Part shown: positions 1-8,234 of the stretch, piece by piece | Position numbering within the stretch: the first letter of the stretch is position 1 | How the letters are laid out: each line of letters begins with the position of its first letter | Origin: Thermophagus xiamenensis | Lineage (GTDB): Bacteria; Bacteroidota; Bacteroidia; Bacteroidales; Marinilabiliaceae | DNA: 64,000 nucleotides | Direction: 5' to 3' | Assembly (NCBI RefSeq): GCF_900112795.1 | Contig: NZ_FONA01000012.1 | Span: 1 to 64,000 of the forward strand | Position numbers and translations under genes: made by a program | The notes under the pieces: generated by a model | What the model saw: only the letters and a program-made list of their open reading frames with translations | What the model was told of the DNA's origin: nothing | The model's database searches: none

Positions 1-129
1 CTTTTTTTAGTTATACATTTTGGTTTTTCGTTTGTAAAACTAACCTGAGAAGACCTTTTTTATTCCTTTTCAGACACACTTTTTTAAACAGTATCCATAT
101 AACTGTCTTGAAAAACTTATGTAAATACA

Positions 130-175
130 AGAAGCCGGAATTTAAATCCCAGCTTCTGTGTTTTATTCTAATTTT
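130..175. terminator. Hairpin near left edge, possible terminator
   Basis: A near-perfect inverted repeat (AGAAGCCGGAATTT with AAATCCCAGCTTCT) is followed by a T-rich run (gttttattctaattttttc). It could end a gene lying left of the window. The first 120 bases are T-rich and show no gene I can recognise. Confidence 0.35.
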
Positions 176-210
176 TTCTTACTTCTGAAATTGCCTATTT
201 AGCACATTGG

Positions 211-281
211 CCGAATGGAACTCGCATGACAAGGTGTTTTATACATTTTTTGTGACTACCCTATGTTGTCATGCTCGTTTC
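211..281. repeat. Decayed copy of the interspersed hairpin repeat
   Basis: The left arm GGAACTCGCATGACA and the right arm TGTCATGCTCGTTTC are near-reverse complements around TTTTATACAT...TGTGAC. These same words (TTTTATACATG, TTTTGTG, CATGCTCGTTT) form the core of the repeat family at 21135-21733, 38044, 55680 and 58785. It directly abuts the truncated end of the IS3 remnant. Confidence 0.5.
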
Positions 282-318
282 AATACCCGAAATTTTCGTT
301 CAATACCCGAAAATTTCG
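279..318. repeat. 20-bp tandem duplication at the IS3 break point
   Basis: Two adjacent 20-bp units, 279-298 and 299-318, start with TTCAATACCCGAAA and differ at one base. They sit where the transposase reading frame stops matching an IS3 OrfB, so they mark the truncation point. Confidence 0.7.
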
Positions 319-880
319 TCCAAAAAACAAACTGTCGCTCATAAAATCCATTGACCAGGTATTATTTATCTTTTGTGGCCGGCTTAACGATTCTTTTCCG
401 CGAGCCGGCAATCTTTGTTTTCGCTTTCGTCTTAGATTTAAATTCATTAAGAGATAGACTCTTAATACTCGTTTGCGATTCCACTTCAGCCCTTCATTTC
501 GAATACGGCCATAATATTCATCAAATCCTCTGGTGGGATATTTTTCACTCAGTTCATTGAGCTTATCAATTACTTCCCCATCATCCCGCTGACTTTCAAA
601 ATACCACATCGAGCGATGCAAATCCGTTATTCGGCATGCCCTGCCAATGCTGATGTTATAAGTTGTCTGTAAGTATTCAGCTCTTGCTTTCTTCCGACAG
701 GGCTTTAAAACTTTATTCCCAATAAATCTTATCCAGACTCGCCTCAGCATACATTTATTTTAGCTTTCGATTTTCTTCTTCCAACTCTTTTAATCGTTTA
801 AGCTGAGAGACTTCTATCCCTGAATATTTCTTGCGCCAATTATAAAAGGTTGCTCGGGATATTTAATAAGCCGAAAATAA
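280..880 (-). pseudogene. IS3-family transposase remnant (orfA tail plus orfB start)
   Basis: On the minus strand, roughly 870-750 reads as the end of an IS3 OrfA (RATFYNWRKKY, then QLKRLKELEEENRKLK), with a stop where a Q codon is expected. After a frame change, 750-280 reads as the first 156 residues of OrfB: the helical region RACRITDLHRSMWYF, then TRGFDEYYGRIRNEG, then NNTWSMDFMSDSLFFGR, which contains the first Asp of the DDE triad. The frame ends in a 20-bp tandem duplication, so the rest of the catalytic core is missing. At least one nonsense codon, a frame break and a 3' truncation make this a dead element. Family assignment is firm; the exact IS is not known. Confidence 0.8.
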
Positions 881-900
881 ATGGCTTAGTGTGGTGTTAG

Positions 901-965
901 GTGGGGATTTAAAATTATTTGTATTGTTTTTTGAATTATTTGCATTAAATGTAAGTTAATGATAA
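901..965 (+). promoter_or_regulatory. Putative PUL operator (copy A) upstream of susC
   Basis: This 65-bp sequence matches 7403-7467 without gaps at about 80% identity. It contains a direct repeat, AATTATTTG at 913-921 and again at 934-942, with starts exactly 21 bp apart. Two half-sites 21 bp apart are the usual layout for AraC-type DNA-binding domains, which occur in the hybrid two-component regulators of Bacteroidota PULs. No regulator gene lies in the window, so the cognate protein is inferred. Confidence 0.5.
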
Positions 966-1006
966 AAAAAGTAGAAATTTTGAAATACATCCAATTATTG
1001 CAAAAA

Positions 1007-1014
1007 TAACTTTG
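1007..1014 (+). promoter_or_regulatory. Candidate -7 box for susCD
   Basis: TAACTTTG fits the Bacteroidota -7 consensus TAnnTTTG. It lies about 40 bp after the operator-like repeat and 170 bp before the susC start. No well-spaced -33 TTTG was seen, consistent with an activator-dependent promoter. Confidence 0.35.
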
Positions 1015-1186
1015 GGAAAAATAATATTAAATTTCAAAGCTATGAAAAAATCTTAAGGAATCTGCTTTAGTACCAACAATTAAGTTTGAAAGGTATTTGA
1101 TAAATCAAAAATCATCTGTTTTTAGGATGCTAATAAAATAATCTTTTACACGAAATTGGATTAACTTACTTAAATTATTTTTAGGT

Positions 1187-4100
1187 ATGGATGCATTTAA
1201 ATTTATCACAGAAAGCTTAATAAAAAAATTACTTTCTCAAGGAAAATGTTTCTTGTTATTATTGACATTGTTTTTCTTTTTTGCAAGCGTAGAATTTTCT
1301 CAAGCAGCTTATCCTCAGGCTTTAAAACAAGTTAGTGGAACGATCATTGACGAACGAGGGGAACCAATTCCTGGAGTTAATATTGTTTTAAAAGGTTCTT
1401 CTTTAGGTACGGTTACTGATATTAATGGTCACTATGTTTTGGATATTTCTGGAATTGAGAATCCGGTTCTAGTAATTTCTTTTATTGGTTATGAAACAAC
1501 GGAAATATCTGTTGGAAATAAGGATGTAATCGATGTTGTTTTAAAGCCAACCGATATTTCATTAGATGAAGTAGTGGTTGTTGGTTATGGTACTATGAGG
1601 AAAAAAGATCTTACGGGCTCCATTGTTCAAATTCGGCCAGAAAATGTTGCCGACGAAAACCCCAAGACAGTGCAGGACATACTCCGTGGTACGCCAGGTT
1701 TGTATGTTGGATTTGACGCTTCGGCAAAAGGTGGTGGATCTATGCAAATTCGAGGTCAAAGGTCTGTGTATACAGCTGGAGGACACAATGATCCTTTAAT
1801 TATTTTAGATGGAATGATTTTTTATGGTGAATTATCCGAGATAAACCCAGATGATATTGCCCAGATAGACGTTCTTAAAGATGCTTCTGCTGCTGCAGTT
1901 TATGGTGCTAAGTCGGCCAACGGTGTTATAATTGTTACAACAAAAAAAGGGAAAATTGGTAAACCAACGATTAATTTTACTTCAAGTATTGGCTTTGCCA
2001 CTATGGGAATAAATCGTGAGGTATATGGTCCTGATGAATATTTGCAATTTTATGAAGACTGGTTTACCGCCCCTACTTATGGATTAAATTCAGAAACAGG
2101 AAAATATGAGGCTTATCAAACTACTTATGAGGACAAGCCAGGATATTATGCCCGTCCAAGTTCGGAGAATTTGGCTAAATATGGCATTTCTCTGGAACAA
2201 TGGAGAAGTTACACTAACAATGAGGCTAATGCATCAGATAATGAGATCTGGGCAAGACGGGTAGGGATCAAAGATAAAACTTTAGAGAATTATCTTGTAG
2301 GGAAAACTTTTGACTGGTATGACCATAGTTTTCGTACAGGAATAAATCAGGATTATAACGTCAGTTTATCGGGAGCAACCGATGGAATGAATTATTATAT
2401 GTCAATTGGATACCTTTTAAATGAGGGTGTTGTAGTAGGTAATGACTATAATGCAATTCGTTCCAACTTAAAGTTAGAGGGAAAAGTTACAGAGTGGCTT
2501 ACTATTGGAGCAAATGTTAACTTTCAAAATCGAAGCGATGGAGATCTAGCTGTTAATTGGCAAGGACAAATACTTGAAAATAGCCCATATGCTTTGTACA
2601 AAGATGAAAATGGAGAGCTGATAGCACATCCTATGCGTGAGGGAGGTTACGCACAGGGTGTTAATAGTGATTTTGACCGACAATACAAAGATTTGGAGAA
2701 AGGATATACGGTTCTTAATTCTATTTTCACAGGAAAAGTAAAGCTGCCTTTTAATATCACATATTCTTTTAACGCTTCACCACGTTTTCAATGGTTTTAT
2801 GACCGATATTTTGAATCATCTGAACATCCCGACTGGGCTGGTACTAATGGATTGGTGAATCGAGAACAGGCAAAACGTTTTGATTGGTCCCTTAACAATA
2901 CAATAAACTGGGATTATACTTTTGACAAAAAACATCATGTTAATCTTACTTTGGTGCAAGAGGCTGAGGAACGACAATATTGGCAGGACCGAATTGAAGC
3001 TCGGGACATAAAACCCAGCGATGCTTTGGGATTCCATGAAACTTATTATGGGAATAAAGATAAAAGTAGTTTTAATTCCCATGATTCGCGTGAAACCGCC
3101 GACGGAATGCTAGCCCGTTTATTTTATTCTTTCGACGATCGTTATATGATTACTACCTCGGTACGAAGGGATGGTTATTCTGCATTTGGAACATCTAATC
3201 CACGGGCAACATTTTATTCAACTGCATTTGGGTGGACCTTTACTAAAGAAAAATTTTTTAATTGGTCCCCGATGAGTTTTGGAAAGTTCCGTATTTCTTG
3301 GGGCGAAAATGGTAATCGTTCGCTTGCAGATCCATATTTAGCTCTAGCAAATCTAGGTGCTGGAATGGGAAAAACACAAGGCTATGTGGATGCAAATGGC
3401 AACTATGTTCAATATCGTTATATGTCGGTTGACCGATTAGCAAATCCTAACCTTCGATGGGAAAAAACAGCTTCTTGGAATGTAGGTTTAGATTTCGGAT
3501 TTTTGGAAAATCGTGTAACGGGGACTGTTGATTATTATGTTATGTCAACAAAAGATATGATAATGAACCAATCATTACCCGGTTTTTCCGGCTTTGGAAG
3601 TATAACCACAAATTTAGGTGAAGTAGAAAATAAAGGCTTTGAACTTTCAATTAACTCATTAAATATAAAAAATGATGTACTAGAATGGCAAACTACTTTG
3701 GGTTTTTCTGTAAATAAAAACAAGATTAAGCACCTTTACTATGTTTACGAAGATGTACTTGATGAAGAAGGAAATGTTATAGGAAAAAAAGAAGTTGATG
3801 ATGTAAATAACGGTTGGTTTATAGGTGAACCCATAAGTGCTATCTGGTACTATCGAGTTACAGGGATTTGGCAGACAGATGAGGTAGAAGAGGCTGCCAA
3901 ATATGGTCAACGACCAGGTGATCCCAAAGTGGCAAACAATTATACTATTGATGACAAAATAAATGATGATGGTTCAACGACGCCTGTTTATAACGATAAA
4001 GATAGAGAAATACTAGGGCAAACTGCTCCACCTATACATTGGTCTTTGCGCAATGATTTTACATTCTATAAAAATCTTGATTTTTCTTTCAATATATATT

Positions 4101-4489
4101 CCTATTGGGGACATAAAAGTCTTAACGGTGAGTACCTTAATAGACTTAACAATCAATCTCAAATTGACAATAATTTTAACGCTTACCTTAGGAAATATTG
4201 GACGCCTGACAATCCTACTAATGAATATGGTCGTTTGAATGCTCAAGGCCCAGCAGGGTTGGATTCACCATTAAAACTGTATGATCGCTCATTTATCCGT
4301 CTTGAAAATATTTCCTTAGGTTATACCTTATCAGAAAACTTTGTTTCAAAATATGGAATTAAGAAATTGAAAATTTATGGTTCAATTCGTAACGTAGCTG
4401 TTTGGGCAAAAGATTGGGAATACTGGGATCCTGAGACATCAGGTGTAGCTCCTAGAATATTTACTATTGGATTAAATCTAACTTTATAA
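1187..4489 (+). CDS. susC: SusC/RagA-family TonB-dependent outer-membrane transporter
   Basis: A 1100-residue outer-membrane importer that, with its SusD partner, takes up oligosaccharides using TonB energy. A hydrophobic signal segment spans about residues 20-41. A carboxypeptidase-regulatory-like domain follows (about 48-122: VSGTIIDERGEPIPGVNIV). The SusC-type plug lies at about 126-255, with LDEVVVVGYGTMRKKDLTGS starting at 126 and DVLKDASAAAVYGAKSANG starting at 228. The rest is a beta-barrel ending in a short hydrophobic strand (FTIGLNLTL). Length and order are normal for the family. The SusD gene begins 13 bases after the stop, so the two form a transcription unit. No N-terminal anti-sigma (STN) extension is visible. 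The adjacent glycosidases suggest an arabinogalactan-type substrate; the sequence itself does not give specificity. Confidence 0.95.
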   Translation: MDAFKFITESLIKKLLSQGKCFLLLLTLFFFFASVEFSQAAYPQALKQVSGTIIDERGEPIPGVNIVLKGSSLGTVTDINGHYVLDISGIENPVLVISFIGYETTEISVGNKDVIDVVLKPTDISLDEVVVVGYGTMRKKDLTGSIVQIRPENVADENPKTVQDILRGTPGLYVGFDASAKGGGSMQIRGQRSVYTAGGHNDPLIILDGMIFYGELSEINPDDIAQIDVLKDASAAAVYGAKSANGVIIVTTKKGKIGKPTINFTSSIGFATMGINREVYGPDEYLQFYEDWFTAPTYGLNSETGKYEAYQTTYEDKPGYYARPSSENLAKYGISLEQWRSYTNNEANASDNEIWARRVGIKDKTLENYLVGKTFDWYDHSFRTGINQDYNVSLSGATDGMNYYMSIGYLLNEGVVVGNDYNAIRSNLKLEGKVTEWLTIGANVNFQNRSDGDLAVNWQGQILENSPYALYKDENGELIAHPMREGGYAQGVNSDFDRQYKDLEKGYTVLNSIFTGKVKLPFNITYSFNASPRFQWFYDRYFESSEHPDWAGTNGLVNREQAKRFDWSLNNTINWDYTFDKKHHVNLTLVQEAEERQYWQDRIEARDIKPSDALGFHETYYGNKDKSSFNSHDSRETADGMLARLFYSFDDRYMITTSVRRDGYSAFGTSNPRATFYSTAFGWTFTKEKFFNWSPMSFGKFRISWGENGNRSLADPYLALANLGAGMGKTQGYVDANGNYVQYRYMSVDRLANPNLRWEKTASWNVGLDFGFLENRVTGTVDYYVMSTKDMIMNQSLPGFSGFGSITTNLGEVENKGFELSINSLNIKNDVLEWQTTLGFSVNKNKIKHLYYVYEDVLDEEGNVIGKKEVDDVNNGWFIGEPISAIWYYRVTGIWQTDEVEEAAKYGQRPGDPKVANNYTIDDKINDDGSTTPVYNDKDREILGQTAPPIHWSLRNDFTFYKNLDFSFNIYSYWGHKSLNGEYLNRLNNQSQIDNNFNAYLRKYWTPDNPTNEYGRLNAQGPAGLDSPLKLYDRSFIRLENISLGYTLSENFVSKYGIKKLKIYGSIRNVAVWAKDWEYWDPETSGVAPRIFTIGLNLTL

Positions 4490-4502
4490 AAGTATTACAG
4501 TT

Positions 4503-6446
4503 ATGATAGGTAAGATTAAATTAATGACTGAAAAAGTGCTGGTTATTATAATTATTCAGTTTACTTTAGGGTGTAGCGAAGATTTTTTGAAACCAGATCC
4601 ACTATCCTTCTATGAGCCAGCAAAAACATTCACTACCAGGGCGGGTCTTGAATCTGCATTGGCCATGGCGGACCGTCATCTTCGTACCTATTGGAGTTTC
4701 TATTCATCACAGGATCGTTCACTACCGATAAGTACTGAATATATATTTTCTGAATTGGCGGTTTATTCAATGACAGATAATGGTAATATATTTACTGATA
4801 TAGCTAATACATTGACACCTACGAATGGAATAGGCAATGGTGACAATAACAGAATGGCTTATTTTTGGGATGAAACTTACAATGGAATCAAATATGCTAA
4901 TACGATTATAAACTTTATAGATCAAGTTGAAGGTTTGGACGATGATACAAGAAAAGAATTTTTAGGAAGAGCTTATTTTCATCGTGCTTTCCGTTATTTT
5001 GCTTTGGTTTTTCAATTTAAAGATGTGCCCTTGGTAACGAAAATTCTTGAAGTACCTAAATTGAATTACCGAAGTACAACACGAGAAGCCATTTTGGAAA
5101 TGATAACCAAGGATTTGGAAAAAGCAGTTGAATGGGTTCCAGAACAATCAGAAATGGACCTAACCGGAATGATAAGTAAAGGCGCCTGTCGGCAATTACT
5201 TATTAAATGTTATCTTGCGACAGGAAGATGGGAAGATGCCATAGAACAAGCAGATATTTTGATTAATAATTCCGGTTACTCACTGATGATGGAGCCTTTT
5301 GGAAATTTCATTTCTCCTCAGGAAAATACTTGGCCAATTACACGTAATGTCATTTGGGATTTACATCGTCCAGAGAATAAATGTATTCCTGCAAACAAGG
5401 AAGTAATACTTGGGATGCCAAACCGTGCCGGCACTGATGCTGAAATTAAAATGAGAATGATGCGCAACTATTTACCATTACTTGACAATAGATGGGAATT
5501 AAAATCACCAGCAGGTATAAATGCTATTAGATACTATGCACCGGCAGATAATAACTTTGATCCAAAGTTGGATTATGTTACTGCTTATGGACGTGGAATT
5601 GCTCATATGCGACCTACATCATATTACACGCAATCTTTATGGTATATTGATGGTGTTGAAGATACTGGTGATTTGCGTCACAACAGTAAAGTTGGTAATT
5701 GGATGCGGATGGATTCACTTAAATACAATAACAGAGCCGATAGTGAATGGTATGGAAAAAATCTTCGTCTTTATGATGATGATGGAAATATTTTATGTGC
5801 TGATACCATTCGGTGTTGGTTTGATTGGCCTCATTATAAAATATATGTTCCGGATCCAGAAGAGCTTGTCCCTACAAACGCCAACCATCGTGGAGGTGCA
5901 GGCGATTGGTATTGTTATCGATTAGCTGAAACATATTTGTTGCGGGCAGAGGCAAAATTTTATTTGGGGGATATTGCAGGAGCAACAGCCGATGTAAATA
6001 TAATTAGAGAACGTTCTCATTGTGATAGATTATATTCAACTGTGACTATTGGCGACATTATGGATGAACGTGCCCGTGAGTTGTATTTAGAGGAATGGCG
6101 TCATATGGAGTTGAGCCGTGTTTCATATTGTCTTGCTTTGAGTGGGAAGGCTGATGAATTTGGCAAAACATATTCAATAGACAATTTGTCGAATGATAGT
6201 TATTGGTGGCAACGCGTAAGTAATTATAATGATTTTTATAATAAGGGAGCTGTGGTTTGGCAACAAGGTAACCGACCTTATACTATAGCACCTCATAATA
6301 TTTATTGGCCAATTCCTAATTGGGCAATAAATTCTAATAGGGATGGTATACTTCGCCAAAATCCTGGATATGATGGTTATGATGATAGTGTTCCTGTGTG
6401 GGATAATTGGGAAGATGCCGTTGCTGATGAGGAAAAAATAGAATAA
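4503..6446 (+). CDS. susD: SusD/RagB-family surface glycan-binding lipoprotein
   Basis: A 647-residue lipoprotein that caps the SusC barrel and binds the glycan outside the cell. The signal peptide ends in a lipobox-like FTLGC with Cys24 as the likely lipidation site; a shorter start at Met8 is possible. The body shows the helical SusD/RagB fold with TPR-like segments. Its end carries family hallmarks: YRLAETYLLRAEAKFYLGD, then DERARELYLEEWRHMELSR, then NIYWPIPNWAINSN. It sits directly downstream of susC and is followed by a strong terminator, so susCD can be transcribed apart from the glycosidases. The ligand is unknown from sequence; a galactan or arabinogalactan is inferred from neighbours. 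Confidence 0.93.
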   Translation: MIGKIKLMTEKVLVIIIIQFTLGCSEDFLKPDPLSFYEPAKTFTTRAGLESALAMADRHLRTYWSFYSSQDRSLPISTEYIFSELAVYSMTDNGNIFTDIANTLTPTNGIGNGDNNRMAYFWDETYNGIKYANTIINFIDQVEGLDDDTRKEFLGRAYFHRAFRYFALVFQFKDVPLVTKILEVPKLNYRSTTREAILEMITKDLEKAVEWVPEQSEMDLTGMISKGACRQLLIKCYLATGRWEDAIEQADILINNSGYSLMMEPFGNFISPQENTWPITRNVIWDLHRPENKCIPANKEVILGMPNRAGTDAEIKMRMMRNYLPLLDNRWELKSPAGINAIRYYAPADNNFDPKLDYVTAYGRGIAHMRPTSYYTQSLWYIDGVEDTGDLRHNSKVGNWMRMDSLKYNNRADSEWYGKNLRLYDDDGNILCADTIRCWFDWPHYKIYVPDPEELVPTNANHRGGAGDWYCYRLAETYLLRAEAKFYLGDIAGATADVNIIRERSHCDRLYSTVTIGDIMDERARELYLEEWRHMELSRVSYCLALSGKADEFGKTYSIDNLSNDSYWWQRVSNYNDFYNKGAVVWQQGNRPYTIAPHNIYWPIPNWAINSNRDGILRQNPGYDGYDDSVPVWDNWEDAVADEEKIE

Positions 6447-6466
6447 AATAAGTTATTTCTATTGTG

Positions 6467-6508
6467 GAAAGGGAGGAACTTAAAATGTTTCTCCCTTTCA
6501 TATTATTT
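6467..6508 (+). terminator. Terminator after susD
   Basis: A 9-bp perfect stem, GAAAGGGAG (6467-6475) with CTCCCTTTC (6491-6499), is followed by an AT-rich tail. It separates susCD from the downstream enzyme genes. Confidence 0.7.
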
Positions 6509-6601
6509 AAACCTAGAGACATTTACTATTAGAAAAAAAGAAGACAATAGGTCAATACTTGTGCTGGTCTAAACCCCTATAAATCGGATAATCGTTAAAG
6601 A

Positions 6602-7174
6602 CAGTTCAGAGGAGTCATCCCAAAGCTTGTTCCTTTCCATTACGATAAAGGCTCCTGCGCACAAAAAGTCGCATTGCAACTTTTTAAAGATTATCAGGGA
6701 GTCATACAATCTGATGGCAATGCCGTTTATGATATTTACGAAAATAAAAAAGGTGTTTTGCCCATTGGGTGCCGGGCCCATGCGCGCCGCAAGTTTGAAG
6801 AGGCTTTAAGAGAGGATGAAGCCAGGGCATCTTCTGCCCTGGAGCAAATAGGGCTGCTGTATGATGTCGGGAGACAGGCTGATCATGCGAATCTTTCCTG
6901 TTAACAGCATGCTGACTTAAGCACACATCTGGCTTACCCAATTATGGTAGCTTTTGAGAAGTGGCTTGTAAAGGAATATCCGAAAGTGCTTTCCAAAGGG
7001 CGTATCAGGAAAGCAATTAAGTACACGTATAGCATCTTCAATAAGTTATCGCGCTACCATCTGGATGGCCGCTACAAGATTGACAATAACCAAGCTGCGA
7101 ATGCGATCCGTCCCATCGCTCCTGGAAGAAAGAATTATTTTTTATGCGCTACGACTGGCACTATTTTAACCTAG
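6602..7174 (+). pseudogene. IS66-family transposase remnant
   Basis: The frame reads as the C-terminal half of an IS66 transposase: FHYDKGS, QGVIQSDGNAVYDIYENKKG, then GCRAHARRKFEEAL, and after a TAA at 6902-6904 it continues in the same frame with LAYPIMVAFEKWL, LSRYHLDGRYKIDNNQAANAIRP and GRKNYF. The DDE-region blocks HARRKFEEA and DGRYKIDNN are recognisable. The start is missing, there is an internal nonsense codon, and the C-terminus diverges after GRKNYF. It lies between susCD and the glycosidases, so an insertion once split the locus. Confidence 0.85.
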
Positions 7175-7232
7175 AGCTCTGGCACAAGACCTCCGAAATA
7201 GGTGGCACATTTTGAACCGGGATAGCCACATG
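7156..7232. mobile_element. Tandem TGGCAC repeats resembling an IS21-family end
   Basis: TGGCAC recurs at 7156, 7180 and 7203, with a degenerate fourth copy near 7225, giving a 22-24 bp period. The intervening words are similar (ACCTCCGAAATAGG, GAACCGGGATAG). Multiple terminal repeats of this length and style are typical of IS21-family ends, where they bind transposase. No IstA or IstB gene is present, so only an end remains, fused to the IS66 remnant. Recognition is from memory of the family style, not from a search. Confidence 0.4.
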
Positions 7233-7402
7233 TCCCTAAAATTATCCTTCTAATTTCTTTTAATGACCCCTATTATCAAAATTGCATATTGCATTTGAAA
7301 AATTTGGTAGCTTGATTTTATTATTATATGGTGAAAAGTTTAATGTTTAGCTTAGTTGTTTTTAATTGTTTGAAAAGCAATTGATTAATGTTTGGAGTTG
7401 TT

Positions 7403-7467
7403 GTGGAGTTTTAAAATAATTTGCATTGATTTTTGAATAATTCATATTGAATGTGAATTACTGATAA
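7403..7467 (+). promoter_or_regulatory. Putative PUL operator (copy B) upstream of the glycosidase genes
   Basis: This is the second copy of the 65-bp sequence found before susC, with about 13 differences and no gaps. The two half-sites (AATAATTTG at 7415 and AATAATTCA at 7436) again start 21 bp apart. It lies about 770 bp ahead of the GH43 gene, after the IS debris, and is a candidate control point for the enzyme genes. Confidence 0.45.
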
Positions 7468-7780
7468 CTTAAGTTGGGTTTCTGAAAATTTATTCTTTGT
7501 GTTCTTTTTTATATTTGGTCTTGTTTTGATATTGGTTAATCAAGATTAACTTTAATTATATTTTGGTGATTCAATTTATAATTTCAACTTTTAATTTGAA
7601 ATTTAATATGAAGAGAACACTTGTTAAATCATGGAATCTATATCCAGATAGACTATCAATATGTTTATAGCTTCATATCTCACTTTGCTCGCTGACGACC
7701 TGATGCTTTGCCAATATAAACTTAGTTTGGGCCTCACTTATTATATTTATTTTCTAGCTCTAAAAGGACATAAATAAAAG

Positions 7781-8047
7781 ATGAAACACTCATTTCTATT
7801 TGCAAACGAGTTGACCATTTTTGTTTTTTACAGTTTTTATGCAGGTGATGATTATGCTCAAAACTGCAAAATAAAGAACTCTAGAGCGGAACTTTTTGAG
7901 AATACTCATGTCGAAGTTAATGCTTTTAAGAGCATAAAAACTCGGAATACTTTAAGCAGAAGGCCAATGTTGTACTATTCAAATGGTAAGTACTCTACTT
8001 TTTTCTTAAGTAATTTGGGTAAAGGAAAAATCCTTGGTAATTTTTAA
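7781..8047 (+). CDS. Small ORF of unknown function
   Basis: An 88-codon frame begins with ATG after a purine-rich stretch (taaaagatg). Its start is hydrophobic (residues 3-22: HSFLFANELTIFVFYSFYAG) and its remainder is polar with no motif I recognise. It lies in the debris-rich gap between the IS remnants and the first glycosidase. It may be a chance frame or a relic of a displaced gene. The flanking stretches 7468-7780 and 8048-8234 hold no recognisable gene. Confidence 0.2.
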   Translation: MKHSFLFANELTIFVFYSFYAGDDYAQNCKIKNSRAELFENTHVEVNAFKSIKTRNTLSRRPMLYYSNGKYSTFFLSNLGKGKILGNF

Positions 8048-8234
8048 TTTTCAGGGCGGTAAATTGCTGCCAGTCAGGTGAGTAGTGAGTTGATGTTTAG
8101 TTGATTTTAAGGAAGCAAGTTGTGAAAAAATAGTTATTAATAGGATCAATAAAGGAGAAGCGATCGTTTTAATCATTTGAATGAATTCATTTTTTCCATA
8201 TATAACTTTATCGTTCCGGAAAATTACAATTAAT

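Noticed and set aside
5521-5925. 134-codon plus-strand ORF inside susD
   Set aside because: Out-of-frame shadow of susD with no recognisable domain.
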